64,000 nt of DNA from Ferruginibacter sp. (GTDB lineage: Bacteria > Bacteroidota > Bacteroidia > Chitinophagales > Chitinophagaceae). The notes below the pieces were generated by a model. The model was not told the DNA's origin, ran no database searches, and saw only the letters and a program-made list of their open reading frames with translations. Of this stretch, positions 37,815-47,568 are shown piece by piece. Positions within the stretch are counted from its first letter, which is position 1; each line of letters opens with the position of its first letter. Location of the stretch: NCBI GenBank assembly GCA_025352695.1, contig JANXSK010000195.1:1-64000 (forward strand), given 5' to 3'. Made by a program: the position numbers and the translations under genes.

Positions 37815-39065
37815 CTATTTCTTTTCAATTATCCGTTCCAGCGATACCTGTATTTTAAGTGACTGGTTCAACAATTCTATGTATTCCAATTGCATCATAT
37901 TCAAAGATTCCCATGCATCGTACAGCATAAACAACTCCTCCGTATTTTGCTCATACCCCAATTGGATAGTTTTATAATTATTCTTTAAAGCAGGTATAAT
38001 ATTGTCTTCGTATAATTTTAACTGCTTTCGTTTTAATACTATTTCATTACGCATGGCATAAGCCATACCGCTGTATTCATTTACCATCATTTCTTTTTGC
38101 GATTGTAACGATCTGGCTTTCCATTTCAGGCTTTCTATAGTAGCCTTATTCATTTTAGACGACCATTTTGCAAGCGGTAATTTCATCATACCCATTAAAG
38201 AATATTGCATGGGCAAACCACCAAAACCAAACATGTGCTCGTACCGAATACCAAATTGTGGATGGAGACTTTGTTTTTCTGTTTCCTCTTTTAAAAAAGT
38301 AAGATTAATGTCTTTATCAATGGCTTTTAAATCGCTGCGATTGCTATAAAAAAGTGTACTGTCAAATATAATAGCAGAATAATCATTTAACTGATAAGTA
38401 GTATCAATATCAAAATCAATTAGCGCATTTCTTCCCATCAGCGAATTGATTCGAATGCGTTTTTCTTTGATGTCATTTTCAAACATCAGTTGCATATTTT
38501 GTATAGTACCCAATGCTGCTTTAGCTTTATAATAAGCACTTATTTTTTCTAAGCCATTTTTATAACGGATCTCCGCATTTTTTATCATAAAGTTCAGCAG
38601 CTTTTCATTTTGCTCCAGCACCGCTAATTTCTTTTTCAGCATTACCCATTCAAAGTAATTTCCTTTTGCTTCATTTATCAGTTCATTAATTGTTGCATTC
38701 TTTTTTTCTTTTTCTACTGATGACATGGCTTCCATATAAGTAGCATCGGCATTTTGTTTCTTTTTATTGGGCAACATCTGCTGGCCACCAATCATATATT
38801 GTCCCATGCCAGTTGCACCCATATCACCTTTTTTCCAAAGGGCGGGATTATAAGGAACCATCCAAAACCCAGTGCTAAACTCAGGTGCCATCCAGCTTTT
38901 GGCACCTTTGGCAGCTTCATCCAGAGAACGAATTTCATTGGCATACATTTTTACAACAGGATGTAAAGTGGCAATGCTATCAACAATAGCATCTAGCTTA
39001 AGCGTTTGTGCCGTAACAAGTTTTCCGGAAAAGAAAATGGTATATATGAAAATTATTTTTTTCAT
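37815..39065 (-). CDS. cusC: TolC-family outer membrane channel of the cus-type locus
   Basis: A 416-residue protein with signal peptide (MKKIIFIYTIFFSGKLVTAQ). The OEP fold shows as two long alpha-hairpin repeats. The chain is unusually Met-rich, for example WMVPYNPALWKKGDMGATGM, GQYMIGGQQMLPNKKK and YSLMGMMKLP. Met-rich stretches are common in Cu(I)/Ag(I) export components, which supports the copper assignment. It lies between the GDCCVxC gene and the adaptors with tight spacing. Confidence 0.85.
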   Translation of the reverse strand: MKKIIFIYTIFFSGKLVTAQTLKLDAIVDSIATLHPVVKMYANEIRSLDEAAKGAKSWMAPEFSTGFWMVPYNPALWKKGDMGATGMGQYMIGGQQMLPNKKKQNADATYMEAMSSVEKEKKNATINELINEAKGNYFEWVMLKKKLAVLEQNEKLLNFMIKNAEIRYKNGLEKISAYYKAKAALGTIQNMQLMFENDIKEKRIRINSLMGRNALIDFDIDTTYQLNDYSAIIFDSTLFYSNRSDLKAIDKDINLTFLKEETEKQSLHPQFGIRYEHMFGFGGLPMQYSLMGMMKLPLAKWSSKMNKATIESLKWKARSLQSQKEMMVNEYSGMAYAMRNEIVLKRKQLKLYEDNIIPALKNNYKTIQLGYEQNTEELFMLYDAWESLNMMQLEYIELLNQSLKIQVSLERIIEKK

Positions 39066-39076
39066 TGTAATCTATT

Positions 39077-39286
39077 TTAAGAACAACAATTTTTATTATT
39101 TTGAATGGGTGGGCATGGTACAGATCCATACGAACAAAACACACAGCAATCACCCATTTTAGGTTTTAATATTGTTTTACATTTTTCACACTCATAAAAA
39201 TATCTGCAGGAATTAACAGGCATTTCTTCCTGCTTTTGATGACCGCATTGAGGGCAAGTAATTGTTGATGTTACTATGATTTCCAT
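39077..39286 (-). CDS. GDCCVxC-domain (Lcc(III)-CIA-SII-like) small metal protein
   Basis: A 69-residue Cys-rich protein. It has an N-terminal CPQCGHQ knuckle, the motif YECEKCKTILKPKMGDCCVF and then CSYGSVPCPPIQ, ending NCCS. This is the GDCCVxC family, usually encoded in mercury- or copper-resistance loci. Its biochemical role is uncharacterised and metal binding is strongly implied by ten Cys. It lies between cusA (C-part) and tolC. Confidence 0.88.
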   Translation of the reverse strand: MEIIVTSTITCPQCGHQKQEEMPVNSCRYFYECEKCKTILKPKMGDCCVFCSYGSVPCPPIQNNKNCCS

Positions 39287-39393
39287 TATATTATTTTATA
39301 AATTTCTTTTTAAAAGCCAGCTATAAACAACTGAAGTCAGCGTACTTTTTAGTGGCTCAATATTTCCGGATATTTTATCAACCAATAAAAAAA

Positions 39394-41313
39394 TTACTCC
39401 TTAACATCAATTAAATCAATTTTACCTTTTCTTTTTAATTCCCGCTCTTTAATCATTTCAAAAACAACAGGCGTTATCAGCAACACATAAATAGTAGAAG
39501 TAATTGTACCTCCAATCAATGGTATTGTAATAGGACGCATAATATCACTGCCTACACCGGTTGACCATAATATCGGTATCAACCCAAACAAGCCAACAGA
39601 TACTGTCATCAATTTTGGCCTTAACCTTTTTGCCGCACCTTCAATTACAAATTCTCTGATGATAGCTGGTGTAATCGTATTACTGGAATTACCATATTTG
39701 GCCACCATATTTTGCATGGCTTCATTTAGGTAAATGGTCATTAACATGGCAGTTTCTATTGCCATTCCGAATAAGGCAATAAATCCAACGGCTACTGCTA
39801 CGGATAAATTAACTCCATAAAAATAAACCATAAATACGCCCCCAATTAATGCGAAGGGAACTGTTATCATAGTAATAAGCGATTCTTTAAATGAATGATA
39901 CGTAAAATACAGCACCATAAAAATAATGAGTATTACAACCGGCATTATCATGGTAAGTGTTTTGTTGGCACGCAATTGATTTTCCCATTGTCCGCTCCAT
40001 TCTAAAAAATAACCTTTTGGCAATTTGGTTATCAACTGGTTTAATTTTTTTTGTGCTTCCTGTACAGTGCTTCCTAAATCTCTTTCTCTTACATTAAACA
40101 AAACGGTGCCTCTCAGCATCGCATTTTCTGAATTGATCATTGGGGGACCATCGGTAATTTTTATATCAGCAACAGCAGCCAAAGGTACCGGGCCAAAACT
40201 CATAGTTTGCACCTGCATCCGTTTAAGAGACTGCAGGTTATTTCTAAAATCCTGCCCGTAGCGGGCATTCACTGAAAACCGCTGTCGGCCTTCAATTGTT
40301 GTCGTTAATTTCATTCCACCCAACGCAATTTCAATTACTGCATTTACATCATCCACACTCAATCCATATCTACCAATCTCATCCCGTTTTATGGCAATAT
40401 CTATATACTTTCCTCCGGTAATGGGTTCTACATACAAGTCTTTTACGCCTTCAATACCTTCAAGCTGTTTTTTAATTGTTTGTGCAAATGCATAAATACT
40501 GTCTAAATTTTGTCCATAAACTTTTAATCCAACATCTGTACGGATACCGGTTGATAGCATGTTAATCCGATTGATGATAGGTTGTGTCCAGCCGTTGGTA
40601 ACACCTGGAATTTGCAACTTAGCATTCAATTGGTTCATGATACTATCCTTTGTAATTTCTTTGCGCCATTCATTTTTTGGCTTTAGTAAAATGATGGTTT
40701 CAATCATGCTGATAGGACTGTTATCAGTAGCCGTATTTGCCCTTCCTGCCTTGCCCAATACATGTGCTACTTCCGGAACAGTAGAGATGATATTATCCTG
40801 TACCTGTAATAGTCTTTTGGCCTCAGAATTAGATACATCCGGTAAAGTAACGGGCATAAATAATAAAGAACCTTCATCTAAGGGTGGCATAAATTCAGAT
40901 CCCAAATGGATCATCATAACAACACCTATACCCAATGCTACAAGATTAATACCAATGGTTGTTTTCCGCCATTTTAAACACCATTTTAAAATGGGTGTAT
41001 AAATTTTTTCGAGCCGGCTGGTAATGGGGTTAGCACTTTCAGGTTTCATCCTGCCTTTCAATAAAAAAGAAATTAATACAGGAGCCAGTGTTATAGCAAG
41101 AAAAGCATCCACCAAAAGGATGAAAGTTTTTGTCCATGCCAATGGATGAAATAATTTCCCTTCCATGCCTGTAAGCAGGAACACGGGCAAAAAAGAAGTG
41201 ACCACAATAATGGTAGAATAAAATACACCCGGTCCCACCTGCTTGGATGCTTTCATAATAATCGCCATTCTTTCGTCAGCCGTTAATGGATCTTTACTTC
41301 GTTTAAATCGCAT
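39394..41313 (-). CDS. cusA: CusA-type RND pump, C-terminal piece (split gene)
   Basis: A 639-residue continuation of the CusA pump from just before TM5. It begins MRFKRSKDPLTADERMAIIM and proceeds into KQVGPGVFYSTIIVVTSFLP. The Cu/Ag methionine triad is present: M153 in LLFMPVTLP, M203 in ISMIETIILL and M252 in NMLSTGIRT, equivalent to M573/M623/M672 of E. coli CusA. TM7-12 are intact. The piece lies in the same frame as the upstream ORF but is separated by 63 bp with four in-frame stops. Together the pieces make 1063 residues, a normal CusA length. Either two polypeptides assemble into one pump or the gene is broken. Confidence 0.85.
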   Translation of the reverse strand: MRFKRSKDPLTADERMAIIMKASKQVGPGVFYSTIIVVTSFLPVFLLTGMEGKLFHPLAWTKTFILLVDAFLAITLAPVLISFLLKGRMKPESANPITSRLEKIYTPILKWCLKWRKTTIGINLVALGIGVVMMIHLGSEFMPPLDEGSLLFMPVTLPDVSNSEAKRLLQVQDNIISTVPEVAHVLGKAGRANTATDNSPISMIETIILLKPKNEWRKEITKDSIMNQLNAKLQIPGVTNGWTQPIINRINMLSTGIRTDVGLKVYGQNLDSIYAFAQTIKKQLEGIEGVKDLYVEPITGGKYIDIAIKRDEIGRYGLSVDDVNAVIEIALGGMKLTTTIEGRQRFSVNARYGQDFRNNLQSLKRMQVQTMSFGPVPLAAVADIKITDGPPMINSENAMLRGTVLFNVRERDLGSTVQEAQKKLNQLITKLPKGYFLEWSGQWENQLRANKTLTMIMPVVILIIFMVLYFTYHSFKESLITMITVPFALIGGVFMVYFYGVNLSVAVAVGFIALFGMAIETAMLMTIYLNEAMQNMVAKYGNSSNTITPAIIREFVIEGAAKRLRPKLMTVSVGLFGLIPILWSTGVGSDIMRPITIPLIGGTITSTIYVLLITPVVFEMIKERELKRKGKIDLIDVKE

Positions 41314-41376
41314 CTGTATAAATTTTCATTGTGCTGATTATTTTCTGATCATTCCGACAAGTTTTTAACTCATTGT

Positions 41377-42651
41377 TTATAACTCCTTTGCCGCCTGCGC
41401 TTCGCTTAAATGCCGGTAATTGTTTTCTACCATCACTATGCCATCATCCACTACCACGCTAATGGCAAGGGCAATACCTGTTAACGACATGATGTTGGAA
41501 GAAATGCCAAATGCTTCCAACAATATAAAACCAATGGCAACTGAAATGGGTAACTGTATCAATATAACTATGGCGCTGCGCCAATGAAAAAGAAACAGTA
41601 TAACGATGATTGAAACTGTTATCAACTCTTCTATTAAAGTCCCTTTTACAGATTCAATGGCTTCCAGTATCAATGTACTTCTATCGTAAGAAGTTTTAAA
41701 TGTTACCTCTTCAGGTAAGCCCTTTTCCACTTCCTTCATTTTGGCTTTAATAGCTTCAATTACATTGTTGGCATTTTCATTGTACCGCATTACTACAATG
41801 CCACCCACTACTTCGCCCTTTCCATCAGCATCAAAAATACCGAGGCGTAAATCACCGCCCATTTGTACACTGCCAATATCTTTTACCCTAACCGGAATAC
41901 CATTGTAATTACTCAATGCAATATTTTCAACATCTTCTTTATTTTTGATATACCCCAATCCACGAATGATATAAGCCATATCTGCCATTTCAAATTTCCT
42001 TCCTCCCACATCATTGTTATTGGCTTTTACTTTATTCATCACATCCATCAAAGAAATGTTATAGTACTGCAGCTTTACCGGATCAACCACTAACTGGTAC
42101 TGTTTTTCAAAGCCTCCAAAAGAGGCTACTTCGGCAACGCCAGGCACTGTTTGCAACGCAAATTTTACATACCAATCCTGCAAAGCACGTTGTTCTCCCA
42201 AATCCATTTTAGGTGCATCAAGGTGATACCAAAAAATATGACCAACGCCTGTACCATCCGGCCCTAGTGTGGGCGTGATACCTTGTGGCAATAAGCGCTG
42301 CGCAAAATTTAACCTTTCCAACACCCTTGTTCTTGCCCAATAAATATCTACATTGTCTTCAAAAATTACATATACAAAACTCATCCCGAACATAGAAGAT
42401 CCGCGGATATTTTTTATTTTTGGTATGCCCTGCAAATTACTTACCAACGGATAGGTTATCTGGTCTTCTATAACCTGCGGACTCCGGCCCATCCATTCGG
42501 TAAAAACAATTACCTGGTTTTCACTTAAATCCGGAATGGCATCAATTGGATTTTTTTTGATTGAGTAAATTCCCCATGCAAAAAGACCACCTGCAATCAG
42601 CAATACAATAAACCTGTTGCGCAAGGCTAGCTCTATTAATTTTTGAACCAT
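41377..42651 (-). CDS. cusA: CusA-type RND pump, N-terminal piece (split gene)
   Basis: A 424-residue N-terminal part: TM1 (ALRNRFIVLLIAGGLFAWGI), the first periplasmic porter domain (ENQVIVFTEWMGRSPQVIED), TM2-4, and the helix-4 motif LAISVVVDDGIVMVENNYRH, which resembles CusA (Cu/Ag) rather than the CzcA type. It ends ...SEAQAAKEL in the cytoplasmic TM4-TM5 loop. Normal CusA proteins run straight on from this point into L(T)xxxR. Both pieces look otherwise undamaged. Confidence 0.85.
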   Translation of the reverse strand: MVQKLIELALRNRFIVLLIAGGLFAWGIYSIKKNPIDAIPDLSENQVIVFTEWMGRSPQVIEDQITYPLVSNLQGIPKIKNIRGSSMFGMSFVYVIFEDNVDIYWARTRVLERLNFAQRLLPQGITPTLGPDGTGVGHIFWYHLDAPKMDLGEQRALQDWYVKFALQTVPGVAEVASFGGFEKQYQLVVDPVKLQYYNISLMDVMNKVKANNNDVGGRKFEMADMAYIIRGLGYIKNKEDVENIALSNYNGIPVRVKDIGSVQMGGDLRLGIFDADGKGEVVGGIVVMRYNENANNVIEAIKAKMKEVEKGLPEEVTFKTSYDRSTLILEAIESVKGTLIEELITVSIIVILFLFHWRSAIVILIQLPISVAIGFILLEAFGISSNIMSLTGIALAISVVVDDGIVMVENNYRHLSEAQAAKEL

Positions 42652-42793
42652 AGTAAGCGAATTATTAATTCAATAATATTATTTATCAATGGTCAATAGT
42701 GAAAAGCCGAAGCTACTTTATTTACGAGCAACTTTTACTTACCAAAAACTCAACTCATCAACTGACAGCAGATCAACATCCATCGCCTTTTCA

Positions 42794-43426
42794 CTATTTT
42801 ATAATTTCCTTTACAGAACCACAAGTACTCATTGCTGTATCAAAATATGGATTGTTTACTGCCTTAATTTCACTTAGCCACATAGCCCCACCTTTGTTTT
42901 CATTGTACATCGGACAATGATCCTGATAGATAGGCTTGCCTGCGCCAAATGCTTTTACCAGCAGATAGACTGCCTCACTCATCGTAGCAAAATGTTCACG
43001 CTGGTGAATGATTTCATCATCGTTATTTCCTATATGTTCCGCACCTTCTTTCAGACTTTCTGCTATACTATCAAACAGTTTTTTTTGCGATGCTGTTAAT
43101 AAAGATTTATCCAGCTTAGTGATATTTTCATTCATAATTTTTCCGCTATTGGCTGCTGCTGTAGCATCATCATTGGCAAGTGCATTTTTTATTTGCAGGT
43201 AATTGCCAATAATTTCTTTTATAGAATTTGCCGCTCTTGCACCTACGTTGGTAAATAAAACTGCTACAACTTTTACTTCTTTATCGGCAATATCAATGGC
43301 ATGCTGCATAGTATCTTTACTGGCATTTTTCACTTCATGCAGTTCCGATTCTTTCTTACCATTGCTATTGCAGGAAGTAACTAACACAGCACTTACTGCG
43401 TACAGACTAAAAATTATTCTTTTCAT
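42794..43426 (-). CDS. DUF3347 lipoprotein of the copper locus
   Basis: A 210-residue protein with lipoprotein signal (LYAVSAVLVTSC, Cys19). The body matches DUF3347: IIGNYLQIKNALANDDATAA, then KPIYQDHCPMYNENKGGAMW and LSEIKAVNNPYFDTAMSTCG. The conserved His-Cys-Pro-Met and Met-x-x-Cys-Gly segments are plausible copper ligands. Family members are found in Bacteroidota copper-resistance clusters, often as stand-alone or CusB-fused domains. It lies directly upstream of split cusA. Confidence 0.85.
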   Translation of the reverse strand: MKRIIFSLYAVSAVLVTSCNSNGKKESELHEVKNASKDTMQHAIDIADKEVKVVAVLFTNVGARAANSIKEIIGNYLQIKNALANDDATAAANSGKIMNENITKLDKSLLTASQKKLFDSIAESLKEGAEHIGNNDDEIIHQREHFATMSEAVYLLVKAFGAGKPIYQDHCPMYNENKGGAMWLSEIKAVNNPYFDTAMSTCGSVKEIIK

Positions 43427-43447
43427 TGCTATAAAATATTTTATTTA

Positions 43448-43912
43448 TTAATGTTGGTGTTTAGAATAGTCTTCCTTCTTTTCAACTAACGCCATTCCGC
43501 ATTTGGAGCACTTGCCGGGTTGATCACTAGTAACATCAGGGTGCATAGGACATGTGTACATTTTCATCACTTCCATTTTCATGTTTCCCTTTTTTGATTT
43601 GGTCAAATCCATCCCACATTTAGTACATTTTCCGGGCTTGTTACTAGTAACTTCCGGATGCATCGGACAACTATACATTTTCATTGTTCCCATTTTCATT
43701 TGCGCATGTTTTGATAAAACAAGGTCCATTCCACATTTAGAACATTTGCCAGCTTTATCACTAGTTACATCAGAATGCATCGGACAACTGTATTTCATTT
43801 TTTCTGATGGAACCTTAGACGTTTTCATTTTATGTTTTGCTGTGTCCTGTGAAAAAACAGAAACAGATAAGATGGTTAAAGCTGCCATCATCAGCATTTT
43901 TAATGATTTCAT
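43448..43912 (-). CDS. Exported protein with three heavy-metal-binding domains
   Basis: I use ATG 43912 (MKSLKMLMMAALTILSVSVFSQ, a signal peptide); the track start adds 20 residues. The mature protein is three HMBD repeats: KYSCPMHSDVTSDKAGKCSK, MYSCPMHPEVTSNKPGKCTK and MYTCPMHPDVTSDQPGKCSK, each followed by CGM(D/A)L. It ends in SKHQH. Each unit provides CPMH and CxxCGM ligands. It probably acts as a periplasmic metal sponge or chaperone for the efflux adaptors, which carry the same domain. Confidence 0.88.
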   Translation of the reverse strand: MKSLKMLMMAALTILSVSVFSQDTAKHKMKTSKVPSEKMKYSCPMHSDVTSDKAGKCSKCGMDLVLSKHAQMKMGTMKMYSCPMHPEVTSNKPGKCTKCGMDLTKSKKGNMKMEVMKMYTCPMHPDVTSDQPGKCSKCGMALVEKKEDYSKHQH

Positions 43913-44016
43913 TATTATATATTTTTTATGTGAAGAAGAAAAAAAACTTGATATAGCGTATACAAATGCCAAAACCCTGGCAAATAATTTGCCCGGTTAA
44001 GTAAGAGAAGTAAAGT

Positions 44017-44415
44017 TTAAATAAGGAAAAAGCAGTTCCGGATATAAACTGCTACGCCACTATCTTGTGGAGGTGCATGACTGATGGGATTTTCTTCTGT
44101 TACAGCAGAAATATCAGCAACAGGTAATTCAAAAATTGTAACCGGTAGTGCAATTGCTAGTAACTGAGGCATTTGAAAGACAGCTTCACCACCCTTTTGA
44201 TCTGCATTATTTTTTATAAATTTATTCTCATCTTTGCAGCAACCATTGTCCTTTTTTTGTGATTGTTTCATGCCACATTTACCACAAGAGGTAGTTTCTT
44301 TGTGGCCCAAACCCCACTCTGCCAACTTGCCCATACAATAGTGCACATGTACAGTAGCACCAATAGAAGTGCTGATGTACACAAGAGCTAATATGGCTAC
44401 AAGTAACTTTTTCAC
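44017..44415 (-). CDS. HYC_CC_PP family protein
   Basis: A 132-residue protein with signal peptide and the family's three landmarks in order: VHVHYCMGKLAEWGLG (HYC), CGKCGMKQSQKKDNGCCKDE (CC) and ISHAPPQDSG (PP). The family is restricted to Bacteroidota and clusters with copper/heavy-metal genes (from memory). Function unknown. First gene of the metal-binding run on the minus strand, about 100 bp upstream of the triple-HMBD gene. Confidence 0.85.
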   Translation of the reverse strand: MKKLLVAILALVYISTSIGATVHVHYCMGKLAEWGLGHKETTSCGKCGMKQSQKKDNGCCKDENKFIKNNADQKGGEAVFQMPQLLAIALPVTIFELPVADISAVTEENPISHAPPQDSGVAVYIRNCFFLI

Positions 44416-44617
44416 AGTGTAAAAGTATAAATTATTTTTTGTAAAGTAGTGTTATTTTACTTTCCGGTTAAATAATTACTCGGCAAAAATTAAAACTGGG
44501 ACTTGAAGTTTTTGTCCAAAAAATAAACTAAAATATAACATCTGGTGACTTACTTTGTTTAAAATAAAATGTTTCATTTTCTTATTTATTTAAGAATAAA
44601 TAATTTTAAAATTTCCC

Positions 44618-45799
44618 CTATTGGGCACTTTGTTTAAAATAAAAAGTGAGTATATAAAATGTAATTCGTATTATTTGGTAAGAGCACCAACGTACAAATT
44701 GCATAAAAATATTTTTTGTATGAATCAAATGTTCGTTGTTAATTACTACACAATCATTTTGAATAATTAGTTCCAGCGTATGCTCCATCTCTGCAGCAAT
44801 ATTTGCATTACGCACATCGAGATTTAATTCAATACTGGCATAGGCACTAATGTTGTTGATATTGTAAGAGCCAATTGTAAGCAACTCATGATCACATACC
44901 GCTACCTTAGCGTGTAACACCGATGGCTGGTATTCGTACAGTTCAATGTTATTGCGTAGCAGCCAGTTGTATAACCAGCGTTCAGCATGTTTGGCAATCA
45001 TTACATCTGAGGGACCAGCTGTAATCACTTTTATTTTTACTCCTCTATTAGCTGCCTTCTTTAACAAACTGCGTATTATTTTTCCAGGCAAAAAATAACT
45101 ACATAAAATAGTTATTTGCGAACGTGCATTGGTAAACATTTCAATATAAGTGGCAGAAATTTCTTTCTTATTTCGTACCCAATCATTTCGCCTCATCCGT
45201 ATAAGACTTTTTTCATCTGTTGTAAAATCAAATAATGATTGATTTTTTTCGTAGTGCGTAAGCCCCATTTTTTTAGGAAAACCATTCCATGTTTTCCAGC
45301 AAAGTACACAAAGCTCTATAGCAATCTCACCTTCCGCAAACATTGCAAAATCAAGCCAGGAAGGGCTTCCAGGAAAATCATTGTACTTGTCAGAAATATT
45401 TAAACCACCAACTACAGCCATTCTTCCGTCTACTACAAAAATTTTATGGTGTAATCTTCTGCCAAAATAATAATTTTTACTTTTAAAAATCGGTTCAAAA
45501 AAACGAAAATGTATACGGGCAACTTTTAACTCCTCAATAAAAGCTAAAGGCAGATCCTGCGAAGCATAACCATCTGTGAGCAGGTAAACTTTTACTCCTC
45601 GAAGTACAGCAGTTTTAAGTGCATTTGCAACTAGACGACCGGTTTCATCAGCACTGTAAATATAAGTTTGAAGATGTATGCTTTCAGTTGCCTGGCTAAT
45701 CATCAATATCAAAAGTTCAAAATACTCCCTACCTCCATGAATTAGCTTTGCTTTATTCACCGCAGTATAGCCAGTAATTTTATTTTTAGCGTATTTCAC
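44618..45799 (-). CDS. Cardiolipin synthase-like phospholipase D family protein
   Basis: A 393-residue protein with two HKD motifs: RRLHHKIFVVDGRMAVVGGL (about 115-134) and LHAKVAVCDHELLTIGSYNI (about 290-310). This layout, without N-terminal membrane helices, resembles ClsB/YbhO-type cardiolipin synthases, which make cardiolipin from phosphatidylglycerol and another phospholipid. A hydrophobic C-terminal segment (YQIIRITFYILTFYF) may anchor it. It follows its own 720-bp upstream region, so it is probably separate from the metal locus. Confidence 0.85.
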   Translation of the reverse strand: MKYAKNKITGYTAVNKAKLIHGGREYFELLILMISQATESIHLQTYIYSADETGRLVANALKTAVLRGVKVYLLTDGYASQDLPLAFIEELKVARIHFRFFEPIFKSKNYYFGRRLHHKIFVVDGRMAVVGGLNISDKYNDFPGSPSWLDFAMFAEGEIAIELCVLCWKTWNGFPKKMGLTHYEKNQSLFDFTTDEKSLIRMRRNDWVRNKKEISATYIEMFTNARSQITILCSYFLPGKIIRSLLKKAANRGVKIKVITAGPSDVMIAKHAERWLYNWLLRNNIELYEYQPSVLHAKVAVCDHELLTIGSYNINNISAYASIELNLDVRNANIAAEMEHTLELIIQNDCVVINNEHLIHTKNIFMQFVRWCSYQIIRITFYILTFYFKQSAQ

Positions 45800-46518
45800 T
45801 TTTTGGTAGCCGAAATTGAGTTAAAAAAAGCAGTAAAATTAATATTACAATATAGTGAAAATATAAACATATAATTGAATAGTAAGCAGGATTGTCAATC
45901 ATAAACAATACTGTTTACTGTCCTCGTTTTTTGTACATCAAATAAAAATTTAATTTTCAGTTGGTTAGTTTTTGATTTTAATGACAACCTAATTTGCTCT
46001 ATTATTTCAGCTGTAAAAAAAATAAATGCAGCACTAATAATAAGTATAGAAGAAAAGGAAGAAATTAGTATTCAAAAGTAAATTCCACCTAAAATTATCA
46101 ATTGTAGCGAATAGGGAAATGTATCTTTTGATTTATCTGCACATTATATTTACTCCTATGATTACAGGATCTATTGGAAAAGAATAAAAAGTGAAAAAGT
46201 ATTAAATCAATATTGAACCATTGGCAGAAGGGGAAATCTACAAAAAGTTAAAATGCTACTGTATCGCTTTATTTTAATGCAATATCATTTATAGAGGGCG
46301 CAGCTCTAGCAGAGGATGGTGAATTTATTACTGTAAAAAAAATTGGGTTAAGCAAGTGGTTACTAATACTAAAAATTGGTATTTAAATTTCGAAGTTTTT
46401 TCATCGCCGGTAATATAAGCGTTGAACCTAATCTGAATCTGCACAGTTAGTATCCACTCTGCAAAATTGGCAAAATCTTTAAATCGGCATTGATGATATG
46501 CAGATGCATTTTCTAAAT
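45800..46518. other. Intergenic region downstream of aroC, no gene supported
   Basis: About 720 bp. The track ORF 46328-46618 overlaps the end of aroC in another frame and is not convincing. Some stretches near 46200-46350 are less AT-rich and could be eroded coding sequence, but I recognise no family. The promoter of the cardiolipin synthase-like gene should lie near 45800-45900. Confidence 0.45.
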
Positions 46519-47508
46519 TTAAATTATGCGACCAATTTTTTGTTCGAGCAACATCAGGTCGGCCAATACAAAGGCAGTAACAGCTTCCAGTACAACAGGT
46601 ACTCTTAAAGCGATGCATAAATCATGTCTGCCTTTTACTGAGAAATCTTCTGTTTCGCCCGTATCAACATTTAGTGTGTGCTGAATTTTCGGTGTAGAAG
46701 AAGTTGGTTTGATGGCGATACGAAAAACTATTTCGTTGCTGTTGGTTATACCTCCCACAATACCAGCACCATGATTGGTTCTTGTTTTACCGGTGCTATC
46801 TTCAATAGCATCATTGTGCTTGCTACCAAACATTCGGGCAGCTGCAAAACCAGTTCCAAATTCAATTCCTCTAACGGCTGGTATAGCAAATACTGCATGG
46901 GCTATCAATGATTCTGCTGAATCAAAAAACGGTTCGCCCAAACCAATAGGCAAGCCATTTACTTTGCACTCTACAATACCACCGATGGTATCTTTTGCAT
47001 CAATAGCTTTTTGCAAACCAATTTCGGTATTCGCTTCGCCACCAATTTCAAGAATAGTAGCTGTAATATTTATTTCTTTTAATAATTTTTTTGCTACCAC
47101 ACCTGCTGCTACCAAACACACTGTCAGCCTGCCACTAAAATGTCCTCCACCTCTAAAATCTTCAAAGCCTCCAAACTTTTTTGTAGCCACAAAATCTGCA
47201 TGGCCTGGTCTTGGTACGGCTCTTTGCTTTTCGTAATCGCCGCTACGTGTATTGGTATTATCAAACAAAATGGTAATAGGGGCACCTGTAGTTTTACCTT
47301 TGAAAATGCCATTCATTATTCTTGGCAAATCAGCTTCTTTACGCGGTGTAGTTCCTTTGGCTCCAGCTTTTCTTCTTTCAATATCTGTGGTAAAGTCATC
47401 TACGCTTAATAGTAAGCCTGCGGGACAACCATCAATATTAATACCCACGCATTCGCCATGCGATTCACCAAAAATACTTACTCTGAATATTCTTCCAAAA
47501 CTGTTCAT
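46519..47508 (-). CDS. aroC: Chorismate synthase
   Basis: Converts 5-enolpyruvylshikimate 3-phosphate to chorismate, with reduced FMN as cofactor. I choose ATG 47508 (MNSFGRIFRVSIFGESHGEC). Signatures are GESHGECVGI, RPGHADFVATKKFGGFEDFR, GGGHFSGRLTV, RTNHGAGIVGGITNS and IKPTSS. The GGGHFSGRLT form is the variant seen in Bacteroidota and clostridia instead of RGSGR(S/A)SA. At 329 residues it is slightly short but has all core blocks. Last gene of the aromatic operon, about 60 bp after aroA. Confidence 0.93.
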   Translation of the reverse strand: MNSFGRIFRVSIFGESHGECVGINIDGCPAGLLLSVDDFTTDIERRKAGAKGTTPRKEADLPRIMNGIFKGKTTGAPITILFDNTNTRSGDYEKQRAVPRPGHADFVATKKFGGFEDFRGGGHFSGRLTVCLVAAGVVAKKLLKEINITATILEIGGEANTEIGLQKAIDAKDTIGGIVECKVNGLPIGLGEPFFDSAESLIAHAVFAIPAVRGIEFGTGFAAARMFGSKHNDAIEDSTGKTRTNHGAGIVGGITNSNEIVFRIAIKPTSSTPKIQHTLNVDTGETEDFSVKGRHDLCIALRVPVVLEAVTAFVLADLMLLEQKIGRII

Positions 47509-47568
47509 AATTAATCCCATCCCCTAAAGGGGCTTTTAGTTTAAAATAACTTTAAGATACTTTCCTTA

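Noticed and set aside
39394-42651. Programmed frameshift joining the two CusA pieces
   Set aside because: The two pieces are already in the same frame, separated by four in-frame stops, so a frameshift would not join them.
46328-46618. 96-residue minus-strand ORF overlapping the end of aroC
   Set aside because: Its first third is aroC in another frame and the rest is not recognised. aroC is clearly the real gene there.
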